DNA of 64,000 nucleotides, taken from the NCBI GenBank assembly GCA_002007465.1, contig LNAC01000378.1, positions 502,691-566,690 on the forward strand, in the 5' to 3' direction. Positions 10,161 through 19,740 of this stretch are shown piece after piece (positions within the stretch are counted from its first letter, which is position 1; each line of letters starts with the position of its first letter). The notes under the pieces are model-generated. The model worked only from the letters and a program-made list of their open reading frames with translations. It made no database searches and had not been told where the DNA came from. Source of the stretch: Ailurus styani. Taxonomy: Eukaryota; Chordata; Mammalia; Carnivora; Ailuridae. Position numbers and translations under genes: made by a program.

Positions 10161-10174
10161 AATGCTAGTGTCCA

Positions 10175-11115
10175 TCTAAACAGACTATGGAAATTGTGGG
10201 ATAAACTGATTTTAGGCACATCCAGGTTCAATAATGTATTTCATTTTTTTAGCATTTGGAAATAAACAATCTTTTATTTTTACTAGATAAATGAAACTCG
10301 CCCTCAAAATCTTACCACCAATATAAGTAAAAACATCTAGCAACATCTAGCACATAATCGAAGATCAGTAAATCCAAGTCCCCCTTTCCCCTCCCTTTCT
10401 TCAATTTAGAGAACAATATTGCTGAGCCGTTATTTAGAAACAGGATTTTATTTAACCAAAAAGCTATGCATAAAAGTTGGAGAGCTATGTAAAAGCTTGT
10501 TCCCTGTGCGCAGCAGAGGGAGAAGATGGAAAAGGACATTTGGCGCTCAGTTATCAAATCTTCCTTGGGCAGATAGGAACTGACCCCACGCAATGCCCAA
10601 CATTCCATTCTACTGCTGTGTTGATTAAATAATAGATAGGAAAGCCTAAGATAATGGTTTTTTTTTTCCTGAGCGCCTAAAATGACCTTAAAAATGTGCA
10701 GTGTGAAATAAGTAAATTATATACAATCAACAGAGGTCAAAGGAGGTTAAGTTTTAAAAGAAATGCGTAACATAGAATATGCGCGTGGTGCAAGCGATAC
10801 CCTCCGCCCCCCGAAACACACACATGGGCACACGCCTGTGGTCGCCTCCTTCTCAGCAGTCTGTCAGCTTTAGGGTTTGCCCACAGTGGTGGGTAAAGGA
10901 TCACTGATGGGCTTAAAGGAAATCAAGTGCTTTTTATGAGGCGATAGCTCAGGAGACGGGCCAGTCAGCCTGGGAATGCCTGGATCTACAGCTCATTGGG
11001 CACCTGGAGTCCCTCCAGGGTGTCTCTGACAGCATCTTTGACTGACTGACTTTATTCCCACACATCATCTGCTCTGTGTTGAGAGAAAACAATGTCCTGA
11101 CCTCTGATAGTTCAT
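10175..11115. other. Unique sequence, no gene recognised
   Basis: The minus-strand frame at 10312-10608 (98 codons) has a hydrophobic stretch but no recognisable family, and no other support. A T-run at about 10660-10669 is simple sequence. Confidence 0.5.
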
Positions 11116-11130
11116 GAAACTTAAATGATC

Positions 11131-11533
11131 CTTTTTTTTTTTTTAAAGATTTACCTATTCCGGGGTGCCTGGGTGGCTCAGTGGGTTAAGCCTGTGCCTT
11201 TGGCTCAGGTCATGATCTCAGGGCCCGGGATTGAGTCCCGCGTCAGGCTGCCTGCTCAGCGGGGAGCCTGCTTCCCCCTCTCTCTCTGCCTGCCTCTCTG
11301 CCTACTTGTGATCTCTCTGTCAAGTAAATAAATAAAATCTTAAAAAAAAATTTTTAAAGATTTGCCTATTTATTTTGGGGGGGGTAGGGCGGAGGGAGGG
11401 AGAGAATCTCCAGCAGACTCCCCACTGAGCATGGAGGATGACGTGTGGGACTCTGTCTCACAACCGCTGAGATCATGACCTGAGCCAAGGCCAAGAGTTA
11501 GCCGCTCAACTGACTGAGCCACTTAGGTGCCCC
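11131..11533 (-). mobile_element. CAN-SINE, antisense, split by a second SINE
   Basis: The outer element's T-rich tail lies at 11131-11161 and its body resumes at 11352, ending 'CCACTTAGGTGCCCC'. The outer target-site duplication is 'GAAACTTAAATGATC' (11116-11130) versus 'AAACTTAAATGATTC' (11534-11548). The body between about 11378 and 11400 is G-rich. Confidence 0.93.
11162..11351 (+). mobile_element. CAN-SINE (young subfamily) nested in the SINE above
   Basis: The head is 'GGGGTGCCTGGGTGGCTCAG' with the 'GTGGGTTAAGCC' variant of the young subfamily, and the 3' half contains 'CTGCCTACTTGTGATCTC'. Duplicated flanks 'TTTTAAAGATTTACCTATT' (11141-11159) and 'TTTTAAAGATTTGCCTATT' belong to the outer SINE, proving it inserted later. 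An open frame at 11125-11331 is a shadow of it. Confidence 0.95.
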
Positions 11534-11548
11534 AAACTTAAATGATTC

Positions 11549-12260
11549 TGTCCAAACTGCGTGTATGGGTTGGGGAAAAAGGGGTGATATGGCTGTCTCT
11601 CACAAAGTCTGGGCTTCCGGGCTCTCGACTGCCTGTATGTATACCCCAAAGTGAATCTGAGCAACCGATACCCCTAAGGGAACCCCAAGGAAACCACTGT
11701 GTTGGGTCAGGTGAGGCAGAAGATGTTATCTGCTGGATGTTATGAGTCTAGAACAGTCAGGGAAAAGAGAAGGGGGATATTGCCTGGGAGTGGGAGACAG
11801 CTGAGGCAGCTGCCTAGACCAGCTGGGATTCTGGTCCAAGTTGAACCCCTGCCAACCCAAGACACCAGTCATCTCAAGGGACTGTGAGCGTGGATGGGGA
11901 CATACGTCATTCTTCCACTTGGAAGGAATAGAATCGTTCTTACTAATGTTCATGATGTAAACGGCTTTATTTTACTCTACGCTGTTAGGCCCCTGAGGAG
12001 GCTGAGTCGGATCTAGATGAAGCTGGAAGAAAGCAGATTTCAGACCAAAATAAGAAAGAACTTGTAGTAGAAAGAGCTTGCTAAAGACAAGCGAGGCAGC
12101 CTCCGGGTGTAGTGAGCTCACTCTGGGAGTATTCAAAGCAGAAGATGAAATGCCGTTTGGCAGGAAAGGTATGGAGAGGAATCAAACATAATTAGGGAAG
12201 GAGAAGCTCAAAGGACTCTCCTTTAAGCAAAGATCCATCTATTTGACTTTGGCAAACAAA

Positions 12261-12261
<1 letters not shown>
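11549..12261. other. Unique sequence, no gene recognised
   Basis: Overlapping short frames on both strands (11542-11953) carry no domain. No repeat family was recognised. Confidence 0.5.

Positions 12262-12317
<56 letters not shown>
12262..12317. repeat. (AC)28 microsatellite
   Basis: It is 56 uninterrupted bases of AC. With the GT tract at 12389-12422 on the same strand it forms an inverted pair. Confidence 0.98.
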
Positions 12318-12321
<4 letters not shown>

Positions 12322-12388
12322 CCCCTCAGCTCTGGGCCCTCAGAAGAAGCCAAGTTGAGTGTGTGAGAGTGTCCCATCAGGTGAGTGA

Positions 12389-12422
12389 GTGTGTGTGTGC
12401 GTGTGTGTGTGTGTGTGTGTGT
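12389..12422. repeat. (GT)n microsatellite with one GC interruption
   Basis: About 17 GT units with a single 'GC' interruption, preceded by 'GTGAGTGAGT'. It lies 71 bp from the AC tract. Confidence 0.97.
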
Positions 12423-12584
12423 ACACTTGAGGAAGTACGTGTTGTGTCCGTTGAGTGGCGGCGGGTAGCAGGAGTCACCTGAGGGAAGGGGGCAGACAAG
12501 ATTCTGTTGCTGTGGAAAAGCAGCAATTGTTTAGAGAAGACAATCCGGGGTTATTAGAGTTTCCTACGAAACTCTAAACTTCTT

Positions 12585-12738
12585 GGGACGTCTGAGTGGC
12601 TCAATTAAGCGTCTGCCTTCGGCTCAGGTCATGATCCCCGGGGTCAGCCTGCTTCTCCCACTGCCTGCTGCTCCCCTGCTTGCGCTCACGTGCTGTCTCT
12701 CTCTGACAAATAAATGAATACAATCTTTTTTTAAAAAG
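12585..12738 (+). mobile_element. CAN-SINE with internal deletion
   Basis: The head 'GGGACGTCTGAGTGGCTCAA' lacks the CGGTT block, and the middle ('GATCCCCGGGGTCAGCCTGC') is shortened relative to other copies. It ends in a T7A5-rich tail. It shares the target motif 'CTCTAAACTTC' with the next SINE. Confidence 0.9.
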
Positions 12739-12750
12739 TCTAAACTTTTT

Positions 12751-12955
12751 CTATTTTTTAAACAAGATTTTATTTATTTATTTATTTATTTATTTATTTG
12801 AGAGAGAGCAGGAGAAGGGAGAGGGGCAGAGGGATTGGGAAGAAGCAGACTCCCCACTGAGCAGGGAGCCCGATGCCGTGATCCCAGGACCCTGGGCTCG
12901 TGACCTGAGCTGAAGACAGATGCTTCACCAAGCATCTGAGCCACCCAGGTGCCCC
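12751..12955 (-). mobile_element. CAN-SINE, antisense
   Basis: A long (TTTA)n run at about 12770-12799 is followed by 'GAGAGAGAGCAGGAGAAGGG' and ends 'CCACCCAGGTGCCCC'. Flanks 'TCTAAACTTTTT' (12739-12750) and 'CCTAAACTTCTTT' (12955 onward) are its target-site duplication, the left copy being also the right flank of the previous SINE. Confidence 0.93.
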
Positions 12956-13064
12956 TAAACTTCTTTTGTAGCGGTGGTCACCTAGTTCTTCCTTAATGCA
13001 TTCCCCAAACTCCTGGTAGAGTGAAGAAGAGGGGAGATGGATATTGCCACTCGTTCATGATAAT

Positions 13065-13330
13065 TATCAAAATAGCTAGTATTTAAGTGTTCGTTGTGCT
13101 CCAGTCTAAGAAGTTTTACCTGCATTTAATTAATTTAATCCTCACCACAGCCCTCTGAGGTAGGCACTTCCAGTTCACAGATGAATAAAATGAGGCTCGG
13201 GGTTGTTATGGGACATGCTAAGGGCCCACGGCTATCGACGGCAGAGGACTTGAACTTATACAGTCCTGCTCTAGAGCCTGTGCTATTATTTACTGGATAA
13301 TATTGCCAAATGGAATGAATCAGGATCATT
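13065..13330 (-). mobile_element. MIR SINE, antisense, nearly full-length
   Basis: The stretch reads 'AATAGCTAGTATTTAAGTG', 'TTTAATCCTCACCACAGCCC', 'TCTGAGGTAGGCACTTCC', 'AGATGAATAAAATGAGGCTC', then 'GACTTGAACTTATACAGTC'. These are reverse-strand MIR motifs in order. Confidence 0.88.
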
Positions 13331-15038
13331 AGGACCTAGCTTGAGGCTCCAGCACTTCAAGAAGAGAAGGAAATTGCAATCCAGGAGGCAAGGACCTCTC
13401 CCTGTAGCTCATTTCCACAGCTTCCTCAACAGGCCTTTAGCCCCGCATGACGCAGCAGTCTCCATGGGATGGGCAAGGGCAAGGCCATGCTCTTAGTCTA
13501 CAGGCACCAGGGAAAGGTCTGGCTGTCCTCTGACCCAGAGCAGCCAGGGGATGGGAACTTCTGGATAAAAGTTTTCCTCTCCTCCCCAGCCCAGAGCAGG
13601 GTTGATAGTTTGATTTCTCCCCCCTCATTTTTATTCCTGAAAAATAAAAATGGAAAGCAGATCTTTTCACTCAGACATCTCGTAACTGGTTAGGACCGCT
13701 GTCTTGAAAACACATCTTTGTCAAGGTCACGATCAAATTAAGATCTCCGTGGATCTTCACAGATCTACCATTCCTGGAGTTTCTCCCAACTAAAGAGACC
13801 AATGGCGGTTTTGCACCCTTAGGATTGACTGACAATGGAATTCAGCCGTGGAGAGGAGAGCCTTTGTGTCAGAATACCGTTGCACCTAAGTAAATAAATA
13901 GAAAACATAAACGGCCAGTCCCATCCAGAAGCAGTCCCGTAGTCTCCCTGGGCTTCTCTGGTTCCGCAGTAAAGGACAGGTCAATGAATGGCCTCTATGG
14001 TTCAATGTACAACTGTCCCTCAAACGTATTCGCCCACCCTTTACTTCATTTTCTTTGTTGCTTTCCAATACCAAAGACAACAGGGTACATATTCCTGTCG
14101 AACAATAGATTATTATCTTAATTATAGTTGCCTGGAGTTTTCCACACTTTACCATTTTATTAAAACCAATTATCCAAGAAGAACCAATCTTTTATTTTTT
14201 AAGAACCAATCTTTTGTAATACCTACCCTATTGTTCTAATTTCTCTCTGATTCTGATGAGGTCTTTTCAAAGGGTATTTTATTCATAATTATAGACTGTA
14301 GGGCAATAGCTCAGAAGCTGGGTCCAGGAAATATGTTGTTGAGATTAATTTTTCTTATATTTGAGTTTTTTTAAACTAGCCACTTAACAAACATGTTTCT
14401 TTTCTGTAAGGCAAGCGCACCATCTAGAAATGATCGATATGGAAGCATGTTTTAAAGAGTGAATAGTTTAGAAACGTATAAAGTAGTAAATACAAATGTT
14501 TTTTGTTTTATGAGATGAATCTATCCTTCACATGTGAGTGGGTGGGAGAAAAAAGTGCCTCAAATTCAAGCATTCCTTCCTGATTACAGGGAGCAACTGA
14601 TAGGAATCTTATGTCAGCTTTTGCTCATCTCAGACATCTATGGCATCGGGACTGTATTTTTGAAGTCAGTCTCAGTCAAAAATCGTTTGGGTGAAGAGGT
14701 TGATGAGTCCAAAGCAGAAGGCAGGCAGGAACTATTGGTTAGGTGGGATTCAAGTGATAGATACCCTGCGTCTAGACGTGAAACCTCTCGTCCATCAACT
14801 TTCAAATATTTTGAACATCTCAGAGTAAGTAATACACCAAACATCACTTACACAGATGTGTCCGTGTATGCACATGTGCACGAACACTGCATACATGTTC
14901 GCTCATTACCTGGGAGGCACATGATCTTATTCCTACCTTAACCCATACCATTTCTTTCCACTGTATTTTTAACATGCTGATTGTAATCTCAGTACCTGTG
15001 CATGGGTCATGGCCAGCAGTTTGAAAGGCACAGTTCTT
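13331..15038. other. Unique sequence (about 1.7 kb), no gene recognised
   Basis: The longest frame (14534-14941, 135 codons) shows no recognisable domain, no splice architecture and no signal peptide. I cannot separate it from chance. The central part is AT-rich and free of recognisable mobile elements. Confidence 0.45.
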
Positions 15039-15216
15039 GGGGGCACCTGGGAGGCTCAGTCGGTTAAGCTTTGACTCTTGGTTTTGGCTCAGGTCATGAT
15101 CTCAGGGTTGTGAGATCAAACCTTGCACGGCTCTGTGTTGTGTGTGAAGCCTGCTTAAAATTCTCTCTCTCTCTCTCTCTGCTCTTCCCCCTCCCTCTCT
15201 CTCTCTAAAAAAAAAA
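15039..15216 (+). mobile_element. CAN-SINE
   Basis: The head is 'GGGGCACCTGGGAGGCTCAG', with a long (CT)n block at 15164-15206 and a short A tail. Imperfect duplicated flanks 'CACAGTTCTTG' and 'GCAGAATTCTTG' surround it. Confidence 0.92.
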
Positions 15217-15750
15217 GCAGAATTCTTGGTAGGGTTTGGGGTAAGAGGGGTCATTCTGGGGATGACTGGTGAAAAAGTATTTTTGCTGCAGCCCCCCCAC
15301 CCCCCAGCCCTGCATTGCCCTACTTCCCTTGTCTAACTGCATGGGGCTGGGTGCCTCGTGGCTTTTGGGAGAGAGCTGTTGGCTCCACTCCTGGGGGGTT
15401 GCTCCTCATGTAAGCCTCAGAGATTCAATTTCATGAAACTTCTCAGCAGTTCTGCTGACTCTCCAAGATGTCCATTTGTCCATGCTTTCATCTGCTCTGT
15501 CCTGCAAGCTCGGGGGGCTGCCTGGCAAGGAGTCCATCTGACAGTGGGCGAGTCAATGGCATGGATGTGTCATCTAGCTATGAATGGGATCTAAATCCCT
15601 GTGTCTACAGAAAATGACAATTAACTGTACTTTGCTCTCAGCTTCCTGCCTTCATAAATCAAGTAGACAGGCTAGAAGGATCCCCAATGTAACCTTTTTT
15701 TTTTTTTTTAGGGAAAACACAAGGGTTCTGTTTCTGCTTTCTTTCCTTCC
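15217..15750. other. Unique sequence ending in a T-run
   Basis: Nothing is recognised apart from a T14 run near 15696-15709 just before the pyrimidine microsatellite. The frame 15358-15594 is unsupported. Confidence 0.5.
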
Positions 15751-15751
15751 C

Positions 15752-15776
15752 CCTCCTCCTCCTCCTCCTCCTCCAC

Positions 15777-15808
<32 letters not shown>

Positions 15809-15862
15809 CTTCTTCTTCTTCTTCTTCTTCTTCTTCTTCTTCTTCTTCTTCTTCTTCTTCTT
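15752..15862. repeat. (CCT)n plus (TTC)28 pyrimidine microsatellite
   Basis: Eight CCT units (15752-15774) are followed after 'ACTA' by about 28 pure TTC units (to 15862). The minus strand is therefore an uninterrupted GAA tract. The poly-Pro/poly-Leu open frame over it is an artefact. Confidence 0.98.
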
Positions 15863-16230
15863 TTTTAAATCAGTGACACTTCATCTCTGTTCTTTAGCCA
15901 TTTAAGGTAAGTCCTGTTTCCGGAAAGAGCTGTAATTGCTTTGCATTTCACTCTGGGGGTTCTCTGTGCTTTAGAGACCAGTATCACAGAACAGTCCTTC
16001 CTTGTAGTCTTCTTCCCGGCTGAACTGCCTTTAGTTTTTGAAAGAATTACAAAATTCTTTAAAAGAATTAAATTTTAGGAAACATTCATATTCATTATAG
16101 CAAAATGTGAAAATGTGAAAAAGCAACGTAATTTGGACAAGCCTCTGTAATCTTCCCATGCAAGGACTAGACACTCCCCACATCCATCACACCAGATTTT
16201 CCCTGTGCTAAGAAATTCATGCTAACATAT
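15863..16230. other. Unique sequence, no feature recognised
   Basis: No repeat family or exon signal was found between the TTC tract and the L1 remnant. Confidence 0.5.
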
Positions 16231-16394
16231 TCTTATTTTGAAAACCAGGATCCTACTACATATGCCGATTTTTCATTTAACTATGTATTGTGGACATCTT
16301 TGTATATCCACAAAAATGGACTGAAATAACTTTTTCCATGGCTACATGGGATCCCAGTGTACAGATGGTTCATCATTTCTTTATTTAAAAAAAT

Positions 16395-16577
16395 TGGGGG
16401 GGGGCCTGGGTGGCTCAGTTGGTGAAGCATCTGCCTTTGGCTCAGGTCATGATCTCAGGGTCCTGGGATCCAGCCCCACGTGGGGCTCCCTGCTCAGCGG
16501 GGAGTCTGCTTCTTCCTCCCCTTCTGCCCCTCCCCCTGCTCATGCACACACTCTCTCAAATAAATAATCTTTAAAAA
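16395..16577 (+). mobile_element. CAN-SINE in the tail of an antisense SINE
   Basis: A G-run then 'GCCTGGGTGGCTCAG' starts it. The body ends 'CTCAAATAAATAATC'. It lies inside the interval bounded by the duplication of the next SINE, so it inserted into that SINE's A/T-rich tail. Confidence 0.92.
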
Positions 16578-16594
16578 ATTATGAAAATTTTGTT

Positions 16595-16709
16595 GTATTA
16601 AATTTTTTTTTAATTTTAAGTAAGCTCTACACCCAACGTGGGGCTCAAACTCATGACCCTCCCAAAATCAAGAGTGGGACACAGCCAACTGAGCCAGCCA
16701 GGTGCCCTG
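16595..16709 (-). mobile_element. Short-type CAN-SINE, antisense
   Basis: The reverse head 'GAGCCAGCCAGGTGCCC' and 'GGGGCTCAAACTCATGACCC' identify the older tRNA-like form. Its target duplication 'TTCATCATTTCTTTA' (16369-16383) and 'CTCATCATTTCTTTA' (16710-16724) encloses both this element and the SINE at 16395. Confidence 0.9.
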
Positions 16710-17065
16710 GCTCATCATTTCTTTAACCCGTCTGCTGTTGCCTATGCAGGCTGTTTCCCATTTTTTACTACTACAAGCAAAATTGTGATAAACGTCCCTG
16801 TGTGGACATATATTCATATATTTACAATTATTTCCTTCAGATACATTCTTAGAATGGAATTGCTAGATTAGCAAATACACACATGTTGAAGGCTCTTGAT
16901 AATTACTTCTAAAATGCCCTCCAGAAAGGACAGACCAATTTCGACTCTATCATCAGTAAATAAAAATACCCATTTCTTCACACTCACACCAGCAATGAGT
17001 GTTCTCCTTCTTTACAACTTTGGCCAGTAAAAGGGTCAAAAAAAAGAAAAAAGGTAGGAGATTAT

Positions 17066-17924
17066 ATTCTCAGGCAAATTTTGGGCCATTTCAGCTGAAG
17101 TCCTATAAGCTAGCCTAAGTAACGTACTTCTGCCCCTTCCTCTCAGGATGCGTCTTGTGAAAACGCCTTCTAAAAAGTTAGTCTTGACTTACGCTTGTCC
17201 AGTAGTGTGTGTCCCCCTCTCTACCTCTCTCCGGCTCTGGGGATTAGTATTCATTTGCATTTTGTCCGTGTGATAACTGGCCACTCTAGCTGAATGCGTA
17301 CAGAAATCCTTTACTCGACGCGGACCATGGATGGAGCATCTGAATGTCACCCCTTTCAACTGCTGGTGAGTGGTTCCTAACACTGTGACGAGTATCTCCT
17401 GCTGAGCTTCCTCCTTGCTCTCTGGCTCCAGGGAGCTGGGCTTGCCAGAGACCTTTGGGTACTCACGGCTGCAACTGTCCAGGGAGGCTTGGCCCACAGT
17501 GACAGGTGACAGGGTTCCTTGACACCTTGTGGCCCCGGTTTGCTTGCAGTGGGCACGTGGCATTTGGCCTGGAGGAGAACAGGCTTTGTTCTGAGGACAC
17601 GGACCTCCTGGGTGAGGTGGGTGTTTTGCTTGAGACGGATGGAGGGTGCCAGAAAGAGAGCAGATGGCACTGGATGTGGGCTTCTCTGGGGCCCCGAGCT
17701 GTAAGCCAAGGGCAGCTCTGAGCCCTGGTGGGGAAGGCCCAGGTCCTTCTTCCCCATGAACCTCTCTTTTGCTAGCTAGGTCTCAAACCCTGACAGATCC
17801 CTGTTCCGGAGGCTTCTGGGACGTGGCGAGGAGCTCAGTTACCATCTGTGGCGTTGTCTCCGTCAACAAGTGCTCTCCAAGCTTGAGCCAACTTTCCTGG
17901 AAACTTTCAAGCCCACCCTTGTTA
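17066..17924. other. Unique sequence, no gene recognised
   Basis: Two overlapping minus-strand frames (17189-17563 and 17377-17757) and two plus-strand frames over the same bases lack known motifs. Mutual overlap on opposite strands argues that they are chance frames in GC-richer DNA. Confidence 0.5.
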
Positions 17925-17929
17925 CAATC

Positions 17930-18025
17930 CAGGTTCCCAGCCCTGAACTACTGAATCCGAATCTCTGGGGTTGGACCCACGAATTTACAATTGTAAGGAT
18001 TGCCATTGTAAGGCCTTTCAGGTGA
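17930..18025 (+). mobile_element. MER20-like fragment, sense
   Basis: 'CTACTGAATCCGAATCTCTG', 'GGGTTGGACCCACGAATTTA' and 'TTTCAGGTGATTTGGA' match the MER20 3' half in order. Confidence 0.55.
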
Positions 18026-18069
18026 TTTGGAAGCACTTTTAAATTTGAGTAAGAGCTCTTTTCAACTTC

Positions 18070-18215
18070 TTAATCTTTACTATGCATGAGTCACCTTGGG
18101 ATCAAGTTCAAATGCAGATTCTGGTTCTGTAGCGCTGGGGTGGGGTCACGCTCCCAGGTAACACCCACACTGGTGGTCTGTGTCTACACCTTGACCAGCA
18201 AGGCTCTAATTCATG
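18070..18215 (-). mobile_element. MER20 fragment, antisense
   Basis: 'CACCTTGGGATCAAGTTCAA', 'ATGCAGATTCTGGTTCTGTA', 'GCGCTGGGGTGGGGTCACGC' and 'CTCCCAGGTAACACCCACAC' follow the MER20 reverse strand. It lies head-to-head with the fragment at 17930-18025. Confidence 0.6.
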
Positions 18216-18380
18216 CTGTGCTACTAACTAGTTGGGACTGTTTCTGTCTTGGGGTGTGGGGGCCAGGGAATGCATCGCAGAAGACCGGACATGTCATCTG
18301 GGCTTGAGAATGAGTAGGAATGGAGGGGAAACGGTAACTGGTGTTTCTGAGAGCCACCTGCTCTTATCGAATTTAAATGT

Positions 18381-18480
18381 GGGGCCCTTGGCTGGCTCTG
18401 TTGGTAGAGCCTGTGCCCCCGGATCTTGGGGTGATTAAGTTAGAGCCCCACGCTGGGTGTAGAGATTATGTTCCAAAAAA
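18381..18480 (+). mobile_element. Short-type CAN-SINE
   Basis: 'GGGGCCCTTGGCTGGCTCTG', 'TTGGTAGAGCCTGTG' and 'AGAGCCCCACGCTGGGTGTA' show the tRNA-like older form that lacks the long CT-rich half, ending in a short A-run. Confidence 0.88.
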
Positions 18481-18530
18481 ATACTCCAAGTATTTTGAAA
18501 GTTTGGTTTGTGGGAAATGGGAGGGGAGGT

Positions 18531-18712
18531 TGTTTTTAACTTTTTAGCTATTTGTTTATTTTGGAGAAAGAGAGCTCATGGGGAGAGGCCAAGGGAGAGG
18601 GAGAGAATCGTCAAACAGACTCCCTGCTGAGTGTGGAGCCCGCAGTGGGGCTCGATCCTGGGACCCTGAGATCATGACCTGAGTCCATACCAAGAGCCAG
18701 ACGCTTAACTGG
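18531..18712 (-). mobile_element. CAN-SINE, antisense, head truncated
   Basis: 'TTTGGAGAAAGAGAGCTC', 'CTCGATCCTGGGACCCTGAG' and 'ATCATGACCTGAGTCCATAC' identify it. The expected 'GAGCCACCCAGGCGCCCC' end is replaced by other sequence after 'CGCTTAACTGG'. Confidence 0.88.
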
Positions 18713-18734
18713 CGGCAGTTAACTGGTTGGCAGC

Positions 18735-19035
18735 CCAGTTGTTACTTTTCCTTAATGGAGGTATAACACATGTACAGGGAAGTGCAGCAACTTCAAGTGT
18801 ACAGCCCAGTAACCTTTTAAACACACATCCATGGAACCACACTCCAAATCAAGATAAAGAACGTTTCCAGCCTCCAAGAAAATGCCTTCAGTGCCTCCAC
18901 CCAGTTGACGACCCCCCCAAAGGTAACCACTAGTCTGATATCTAAAACCATAGGTGAGTTTTGCCTATTCTTGAATGTCACTGAATGAACTGATATAAGA
19001 TACATTCTTCTGGCTTCTTTAGGTTCCACATTAAA
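18735..19035 (-). mobile_element. L1 segment, antisense
   Basis: 'AATGGAGGTATAACACATGT', 'CCCAGTAACCTTTTAAACAC', 'GGTAACCACTAGTCTGATAT', 'TTTTGCCTATTCTTGAATGT' and 'TTCTTCTGGCTTCTTTAGG' are the reverse strand of an L1 3' UTR block that is common in mammals. Confidence 0.8.
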
Positions 19036-19084
19036 TGCCGCGTTCTTGCATACAGGGTACCCTCAAAGAGATGCTGTTGATGCT

Positions 19085-19252
19085 TTTTTTTTTTAAGATT
19101 TTACACAGAGAGAGATATATCACAAGTAGGCAGAGAGGCAGGCAGAGGGAGAAGGGGAAGCAGGTTCCCTGCTGAGCAGAGAGCCCATGACCCTGAGATC
19201 ATGACCTGAGCCAAAGGCAGGGGCTTAACCCACTGACCCACCCAGGCGCCCC
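19085..19252 (-). mobile_element. CAN-SINE, antisense (young subfamily)
   Basis: It carries 'CACAAGTAGGCAGAGAGGCA' and ends 'CCACCCAGGCGCCCC'. Imperfect flanks 'TTGATGCTTTT' and 'CTTAATGCTCTT' suggest a duplication. The frame 19101-19385 on the minus strand is derived from it. Confidence 0.93.
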
Positions 19253-19740
19253 TCTTAATGCTCTTAAAATATTTTGGAAGTCTGTTTTTAGCAAGATTTG
19301 TTGGGGGGGTGGTGTTGAGGCTTTTTGAATGGGGACAACCACAGAGGAAGTGAATTAGCTGATGGGAACAGCTGGAAGTGAACAAGGCAAGACTATCTGG
19401 CTCTTGAAGCCTCTTTTGGGCTCCTCTTCCTCTCCTTCCTGGATTGCATTTACAGGTGTGGCCTAGGCCTGGAGAGATCCCACAGAAGAGGCTAAGTTTG
19501 GGGCTGAGCGATCCCTATGCCTGCAACTCCACTCAGCCACAGAACTGAATAGAAGGCGTGGTTCCCCTGGGCACCTGGAATTGTCTCCTTTGAGTCAGAG
19601 AGAGACTCTTACAGGAGTGACAGTAACACAAGACAGCAGGAGAACATTACAAGGTCATCAACCACAAAGGGATACAGGAGAGGCGAGGGGGAAGGAATAA
19701 TTCCAAATGCGAGGATCGAGGGAGACCTCCGAAAGGAGTT
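19253..19740. other. Unique sequence, no gene recognised
   Basis: No repeat or gene signature was found. A G8 run occurs near 19303. Confidence 0.5.

Larger units (their letters stand above)
16231..17065 (-). mobile_element. L1 3' UTR segment, antisense, carrying two SINEs
   Basis: Reverse-strand L1 motifs run in order: 'GTACAGATGGTTCATCATTT', 'GGCTGTTTCCCATTTTTTAC', 'TTCTTAGAATGGAATTGC', 'AAATGCCCTCCAGAAAGG' and 'CACACTCACACCAGCAATGA'. They correspond to the 'GGTGGGAATG...GTACAACC' region of sense L1 3' ends such as the one at 49415-50045. Two SINEs interrupt it between 16384 and 16709. Confidence 0.8.

Noticed and set aside
12241..12430. CRISPR-like or satellite array
   Set aside because: The repetition is simple dinucleotide sequence, with no spaced repeats anywhere in the window.
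14534..14941. 135-codon frame outside repeats
   Set aside because: No domain, no promoter, no splice sites and an overlapping frame on the other strand. Length is within chance expectation for 64 kb.
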